This document shows positions 22,896 through 26,388 of a DNA stretch of 26,388 bases, in pieces. The notes under the pieces are model-generated. The model was not told the DNA's origin, ran no database searches, and saw only the letters and a program-made list of their open reading frames with translations. How positions within the stretch are numbered: position 1 is the stretch's first letter; each line of letters starts with the position of its first letter. This DNA is from an uncultured Mailhella sp. Its GTDB lineage: Bacteria > Desulfobacterota > Desulfovibrionia > Desulfovibrionales > Desulfovibrionaceae. Both the position numbers and the translations under genes were made by a program. The stretch covers positions 1 to 26,388 of the forward strand of contig NZ_CAJJIC010000022.1 of the NCBI RefSeq assembly GCF_905187505.1, in the 5' to 3' direction.

Positions 22896-23627
22896 TTATT
22901 CTTCGTGTTCCGTGCCCTCATGCGCTTCAGGAGCGGGGCAGGGATTGTATTCCTTGGGGTCGTCGAAAATGTGGATGCCGTGGGGATAGTTGGCATGCTG
23001 CGGGCGGGGCAGCTTGTTGCACACGTAGTCCACGTGCTCGCGCAGGTCCTCGGCGGCGCGGGTCCACAGAGGATCGAGCACCACCTTGATGCCTTCTTCT
23101 CTGGCAAGCTTCACGGCGGGCACGTAGTCGGCGTCGTTGGCCACGATGACGAGCCTGTCGGTCTGATGCTTGTAGGCCAGCGCGGCGATGTCGAGGCCGA
23201 GGAGCATGTCCACGCCCTTCTGACGAATGTCGGGATAGATGTCGCTCGCCTGAATGTCGTTCACGCTGATTTCTCCGGCCATGAGCTCGCCGAGACGATT
23301 GGCGTCGAGCTGCCACTGGCCGGCCTGCCAGGCGGAACGGCCGAGGCGGAGCGTGATTTCAGGAGTCACGCGGAGAGACTGCAGAAACTGCTGCTTGCGC
23401 GCGATGAGCGGGGTCTGGGAGAAGTCCATGGGGCCGCTCAGCGGATGTTCGCCCTTGCCGGTGAAGGGAAGAGCGTCATAGAAGAGAATGCGGCCCACGG
23501 TTTCGCCGGGGATGAGATGAGAGAGGCAGTGACGGCGTATGCCCTGCCCGTCGAAGTAAAAAGCCTTCAGCGAAATGATGCGTTTGCGCATGAATTCGCC
23601 GTCTACGACAAAAGTGACACAAGACAT
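22896..23627 (-). CDS. NYN-domain (PIN-like, LabA/DUF88) protein
   Basis: This 243-aa cytoplasmic protein has a NYN fold, related to PIN nucleases. Likely metal-binding acids lie in FVVDGEF (Asp9), the KGVDMLLGLDI segment (about 137-147) and the IVANDADYVPAV motif (about 160-171), in the family order. The rest is an N-terminal insert (ALPFTGKGEHPLSGP) and an acidic tail (EAHEGTEHEE). Some NYN proteins are ribonucleases, others are regulatory, and this one has no attached effector or RNA-binding domain that I recognise. The ATG at 23627 is preceded by two tandem copies of an 11-base unit, each containing an AAGG-type ribosome site. It is the first gene of a leftward NYN-purF-uvrC group. There is no sign of a neighbouring defence system. 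Confidence 0.88.
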   Translation of the reverse strand: MSCVTFVVDGEFMRKRIISLKAFYFDGQGIRRHCLSHLIPGETVGRILFYDALPFTGKGEHPLSGPMDFSQTPLIARKQQFLQSLRVTPEITLRLGRSAWQAGQWQLDANRLGELMAGEISVNDIQASDIYPDIRQKGVDMLLGLDIAALAYKHQTDRLVIVANDADYVPAVKLAREEGIKVVLDPLWTRAAEDLREHVDYVCNKLPRPQHANYPHGIHIFDDPKEYNPCPAPEAHEGTEHEE

Positions 23628-23648
23628 TCTAGCAACCTTCTAGCAACC
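23627..23648 (-). repeat. Tandem 11-base repeat carrying the NYN ribosome site
   Basis: The plus-strand unit TTCTAGCAACC occurs twice head to tail (23627-23637 and 23638-23648), directly in front of the NYN start codon. On the minus strand each unit brings a GAAGG or AAGG purine core, at about 9 and 20 bases from the ATG. A change in copy number would alter leader length in steps of 11 bases. Confidence 0.8.
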
Positions 23649-24063
23649 TTGTTTTACCGGACGAGCCGATCGTGGATATAGGGTTCAAGCCATGGACGTT
23701 TTACCTGGTTTCCCAAAGAATGGAAACGGCGAAAGAAGGACGATAGTGTCAGCGGGCTCTTCTGTCAAGAATGCAATAAAGAGGGAGGGTTCCGTGTCAT
23801 GACGGGAAAGAGTCGTGCAGCGGGCAGGCGTAAGCCCTGCCCGTCGCGGCATGGGGCCTTCCCGGAAGCGCAGGCTTGCGGGACGATTCCGGGTGCCGGA
23901 AGCCCCAGGTCGTTTTTTGCCGGGCGGCCCGCGCGGGGCACGGATGCGGCGGGAACTTGCCCCCGTCGCGGCTTCGGGATATTCTCTTTTGCTTCATGCG
24001 GCAAAGCCGCGCGCGGACAGGGCTCCGCCGTCCGCGTTCATTCATGTCAGAGAGGTTCCGGTC
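23649..24063. other. Divergent region between the NYN gene and dut
   Basis: About 415 bases without a supported gene. It should contain the promoters of both divergent units, but I cannot single out convincing boxes. Two hairpins are visible. One is CGGGCAGG/CCTGCCCG at 23821-23843 with no T-run. The other is CGCGGAC/GTCCGCG at 24012-24036, ending 27 bases before the dut start, possibly in its leader. Open frames through here are Arg/Pro-rich noise joined in frame to dut. Confidence 0.45.
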
Positions 24064-24522
24064 ATGGCCAGTGTCGACGTTTGTTATCTCAGAAATGCCG
24101 CCGGGTTGTACGGCGAGGGGCTCGGCTATGCCACGCCGGAGTCTGCGGGCATGGATCTGCGTGCCTGCTTCGAGGAGGACGAGATCATCGTCCGCCCCGG
24201 AGAACGTGCCGAAGTGCCTTCCGGCGTCAGTGTGGAGCCCCGCGTTCCGGGCGTGGCGGGCTTCATCTATTCCCGCAGCGGACTCGGCGCCGTGAAGGGG
24301 CTGGTGGTGGCCCAGGGCGTGGGCGTCGTGGATGCCGACTACCGGGGAGAAATCGTCGTGTGGCTGCTCAACACGTCGGACAGACCGATTCTCGTTGAGC
24401 GCGGAGAGCGCGTGGCGCAGCTCGTGTTTCAGCCGGTGTGCCGCCTCGAGCCCCGCACGGTGGAGACCCTTTCCGAAACGACGCGCGGAAGCGGCGGCTT
24501 CGGCCATACCGGCCGTGCATGA
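24064..24522 (+). CDS. dut: Deoxyuridine 5'-triphosphate nucleotidohydrolase (dUTPase)
   Basis: The enzyme hydrolyses dUTP to dUMP and pyrophosphate, keeping uracil out of DNA and feeding dTMP synthesis. The 152-aa trimeric-type protein shows all five family motifs: I AGMDLRA (28-34), II RSGLG (71-75), III GVVDADYRGEI (87-97, with the catalytic Asp), IV ERVAQLVF (115-122) and V RGSGGFGHTG (141-150). The ATG at 24064 follows GAGAGG and starts at the family N-terminus. The in-frame extension back to 23815 is not credible. It heads a rightward dut-HD-ddl group, with 23 bases to the next gene. Confidence 0.97.
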   Translation: MASVDVCYLRNAAGLYGEGLGYATPESAGMDLRACFEEDEIIVRPGERAEVPSGVSVEPRVPGVAGFIYSRSGLGAVKGLVVAQGVGVVDADYRGEIVVWLLNTSDRPILVERGERVAQLVFQPVCRLEPRTVETLSETTRGSGGFGHTGRA

Positions 24523-24545
24523 TTTTTTATTTTTGAGGTGAGCCC

Positions 24546-25130
24546 ATGTTGCCTGCTCTTGAATTTCCTGCGGATCCCGAATGGCTTGTGCCCGATGAGG
24601 AGCACTGTGCTCAGTTGTGGGACAAGTATGACATGATGCCGAACATCCGCGAACACTGCCGCGGCGTGGCCGGCGTGGCCGTGGAAATAGTCCGTCGGGC
24701 GGAAGCGCGCGGCATCATTCCCGAAGGCAGACCGCTCACCGTGCCTCTGGCGCGCGCCGCGGGACTTCTGCACGATCTGGCCAAAAGCTACACCATACGG
24801 CACGGCGGCAGTCATGCCCAGCTCGGCTCGGCCTGGGTGCGGGAGGAGACGGGGAATCCCCTGCTGGCGCAGGCCGTGCTTTTTCATGTGGAATGGCCGT
24901 GGAGCGGCACCGTCATGGACGACGTGAAAGACCCCATGCGCCTGCCCGTCATCGTGGCCTATGCCGACAAGCGCGTGCGTCATTCCGAGGTGGTATCCAT
25001 AAAGGAACGATTCGACGATCTGCTCGTCCGCTACGGCATAAGCGCCGACAAGGTGGACAACATCGCCGCCAACTATGCTCATGTACAGGCCGTGGAGCAG
25101 GCCATATTCGACAGGGTAGGGATCATTTAA
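24546..25130 (+). CDS. HD-domain phosphohydrolase
   Basis: This 194-aa cytoplasmic protein has an HD metal-dependent phosphohydrolase fold. The ligands appear as His37 (IREHCRG), His76-Asp77 (GLLHDLAKSY), His114 (AVLFHVEWP) and Asp141 (YADKRVRH), the usual H...HD...D set. The order resembles the YqeK-type nucleotide hydrolases, but I cannot assign a substrate. GAGGTGAG precedes the ATG. Its stop codon TAA is followed immediately by the ATG of ddl, so translation of the two is likely coupled. Sitting between dUTPase and D-Ala-D-Ala ligase, it could act on a nucleotide, but that is only suggested by position. Confidence 0.9.
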   Translation: MLPALEFPADPEWLVPDEEHCAQLWDKYDMMPNIREHCRGVAGVAVEIVRRAEARGIIPEGRPLTVPLARAAGLLHDLAKSYTIRHGGSHAQLGSAWVREETGNPLLAQAVLFHVEWPWSGTVMDDVKDPMRLPVIVAYADKRVRHSEVVSIKERFDDLLVRYGISADKVDNIAANYAHVQAVEQAIFDRVGII

Positions 25131-26057
25131 ATGAAAGGAATGCGCATTCTTCTCGTTGCCGGAGGCTGGTCCACGGAACGCGAGATTTCTCTTAAGGGCG
25201 CGGCGTCCATCGCCGCCGCGCTTCGTGAGCGGGGCCACGACGTGACGCTGTTCGACCTTTCCGACGGCTTCGACAAGCTGCTGGCGCTTGCGGAAAAGCA
25301 CGACGCGGCTTTTCTCAATCTGCACGGACAGCCCGGTGAGGACGGCCTTGTGCAGGCCATCCTGGACCGCGCGGGCTGTCCCTATCAGGGCAGCGGGCCG
25401 GCCGGCTCCTTCCTTGCCCTGAACAAGGCGGCGGGCAAGGCGCTCTTCCGCCTTGCGGGCCTGCGCACGCCGGACTATGAGTTTCTTCCCGTCCGTCCCG
25501 GTGCGGACTGGAAGTGTTCTCTGCCCTTTCCCCTTTTCGTCAAGTCGAACACCGGCGGTTCCAGCATCGACCTTTTCCGCGTGAACGACGAGGCGCAGCT
25601 GAAAGAGGCGCTCGACACGCTTTTTTCCCAGCATCAGGAAGTGCTGGTCGAAACGCTTATTCCCGGAAGGGAAGTCACCTGCGGCGTGGTGGGCCGCGAG
25701 GGAGAGGAAAGGGCCCTTGCTCCCGTGCTCATCGTGCCCAAGAGGGAGTTCTTCGACTTCCATGACAAGTACGCCGCCGACGGCGCGGCGGAAATATGCC
25801 CCGCCCCCCTTTCCGCCGAACTGACGGCAAAGGTGCAGGAGGCGGCCGTTGCCGCCCATCGCTGCCTCGGGCTTTCCGGATACAGCCGTACCGATTTTCG
25901 TCTGACGGATGAAGGCGAGCTGTTTGCGCTTGAGGTGAACACGCTGCCCGGCATGACGGATGCGAGCCTCGTTCCCAAGGAAGCCGCCGCCGAGGGCATG
26001 GCGTTCGGCGAGCTTCTGGAAATGCTGCTCTCCTATGCCATGGAAAAAAAGGCCTGA
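25131..26057 (+). CDS. ddl: D-alanine--D-alanine ligase
   Basis: Ddl joins two D-alanines with ATP to make the peptidoglycan dipeptide. The 308-aa protein has the usual three ATP-grasp parts. The N-terminal GGWSTEREISL contains Glu16, equivalent to the catalytic Glu15 of E. coli DdlB. LNLHGQPGEDG lies at 62-72. The ATP loop VKSNTGGSSID (137-147) replaces the common KPxxxGSSxG. Tyr214, Arg253-Asp255 and LEVNTLPGMT (267-276, metal ligands Glu268 and Asn270) follow. The altered ATP loop is, as I recall, shared by Desulfovibrio homologues, so it is probably lineage-typical. The ATG directly abuts the stop codon of the HD gene, and a strong terminator follows. Confidence 0.95.
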   Translation: MKGMRILLVAGGWSTEREISLKGAASIAAALRERGHDVTLFDLSDGFDKLLALAEKHDAAFLNLHGQPGEDGLVQAILDRAGCPYQGSGPAGSFLALNKAAGKALFRLAGLRTPDYEFLPVRPGADWKCSLPFPLFVKSNTGGSSIDLFRVNDEAQLKEALDTLFSQHQEVLVETLIPGREVTCGVVGREGEERALAPVLIVPKREFFDFHDKYAADGAAEICPAPLSAELTAKVQEAAVAAHRCLGLSGYSRTDFRLTDEGELFALEVNTLPGMTDASLVPKEAAAEGMAFGELLEMLLSYAMEKKA

Positions 26058-26064
26058 CAGATTC

Positions 26065-26098
26065 GGCCGCCCGACGTCTGCCGGGCGGCCTTTTTTTT
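26065..26098 (+). terminator. Rho-independent terminator after ddl
   Basis: Perfect 9-bp stem GGCCGCCCG / CGGGCGGCC (26065-26073 and 26082-26090) with an 8-base loop, followed by eight T residues. It starts 8 bases after the ddl stop codon and closes the dut-HD-ddl unit. Confidence 0.95.
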
Positions 26099-26388
26099 CA
26101 GGGAATGCGGCCGGGCGTCCGCCCGGCGCCGCAAAACACGCGTCCGGCACGGGACGTTCCGTTTTTTCGACCGGAAGATTTTTCTTCTTCCATGGCTCCG
26201 GGCACGCTGCCTGTCGGAACGAAAAAAACTGCGTTCCCGCCTCGTCGTCCGACGGATGAGAGGCGGATGATGCCCACATCTCTCCTGACGTTCTCCCTCG
26301 GTTCCTCCTCGGGCCGCGGGATTTTTTTTGCCTTTCCGTGCCGGACGAGCTCCGGTTGCGGGGCCGGAGCGACGGAAGCCGTCCTTGG
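26099..26388. other. Gene-poor right edge
   Basis: No gene is supported in the last 290 bases. A GC-rich 8-bp hairpin lies at 26110-26127 without a T-run, and several T-runs occur (26162-26167, 26322-26329) without good stems. It is probably intergenic. Confidence 0.45.

Noticed and set aside
22896..23627. NYN protein as part of a defence or toxin-antitoxin system
   Set aside because: No partner, restriction, CRISPR or mobile gene is nearby; the neighbours are housekeeping genes.
23815..24063. N-terminal extension of dUTPase
   Set aside because: It is Arg/Pro-rich, with no family similarity, and a ribosome site lies directly before the ATG at 24064.
24429..26279. 616-codon minus-strand open frame opposite the HD gene and ddl
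   Set aside because: It crosses three certain genes and a terminator antisense, with no motif.

Overview
The window looks like chromosomal DNA from a host-associated member of the Desulfovibrionaceae (Bilophila/Mailhella/Desulfovibrio type, Desulfobacterota). The reasons are moderately high GC, Desulfovibrio-like RlmE and D-Ala-D-Ala ligase sequences, [4Fe-4S]-type PurF, and frequent SBP-type sensors with sigma-54 activators. This is an inference from remembered family resemblance, not from a search. I see no CRISPR array, tRNA, rRNA, insertion sequence or phage gene. Most of the window is housekeeping DNA with one accessory, signal-rich block in the middle.

Region 1 (1-4690): rlmE (23S rRNA 2'-O-methyltransferase) and yebC form a short operon closed by a strong terminator. 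About 420 bases without a recognisable gene follow, then a leftward ion-transporter-superfamily antiporter, then rightward thiD (HMP/HMP-P kinase) with its own terminator.

Region 2 (4711-10700): a leftward four-gene YbhGFSR-type ABC exporter (membrane fusion protein, double-ATPase subunit, two ABC-2 permeases) diverges from a TetR/CecR-like regulator. The 138-base divergent region holds a near-perfect palindrome flanked by two mirror-image promoters, so one repressor site could control both directions. The predicted tetR transcript would be leaderless.

Region 3 (10706-15650): the tetR gene runs, after a 5-base gap, into a membrane histidine kinase whose sensor domain resembles a substrate-binding protein. 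A sigma-54 (NtrC-class) response regulator follows. Next comes a lone periplasmic amino-acid-type substrate-binding protein with no permease genes. Its upstream region carries a textbook -24/-12 sigma-54 promoter, a candidate enhancer repeat and a 5' leader hairpin. The simplest reading is a self-contained circuit: ligand, kinase, activator, sigma-54 promoter, orphan binding protein. This is the most promising candidate for an undescribed system here.

Region 4 (15666-19037): two near-identical Spy/CpxP/ZraP-like periplasmic proteins lie about 1 kb apart in the same direction. Both carry the same promoter with one-helical-turn repeats next to the -35 box. A leftward DMT (EamA) exporter follows.

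Region 5 (19310-26098): a leftward NYN-domain nuclease-like protein, purF and uvrC are closely spaced. The UvrC has an extra segment of about 90 residues. Divergent from them is a rightward cluster of dut (dUTPase), an HD-domain phosphohydrolase and ddl (D-Ala-D-Ala ligase), ended by a strong terminator. The last 290 bases hold no gene I can support.

Gene-poor stretches longer than about 300 bases are 1709-2128, 16384-17112, 17824-18140 and 23649-24063. In each I see only hairpins or nothing recognisable.
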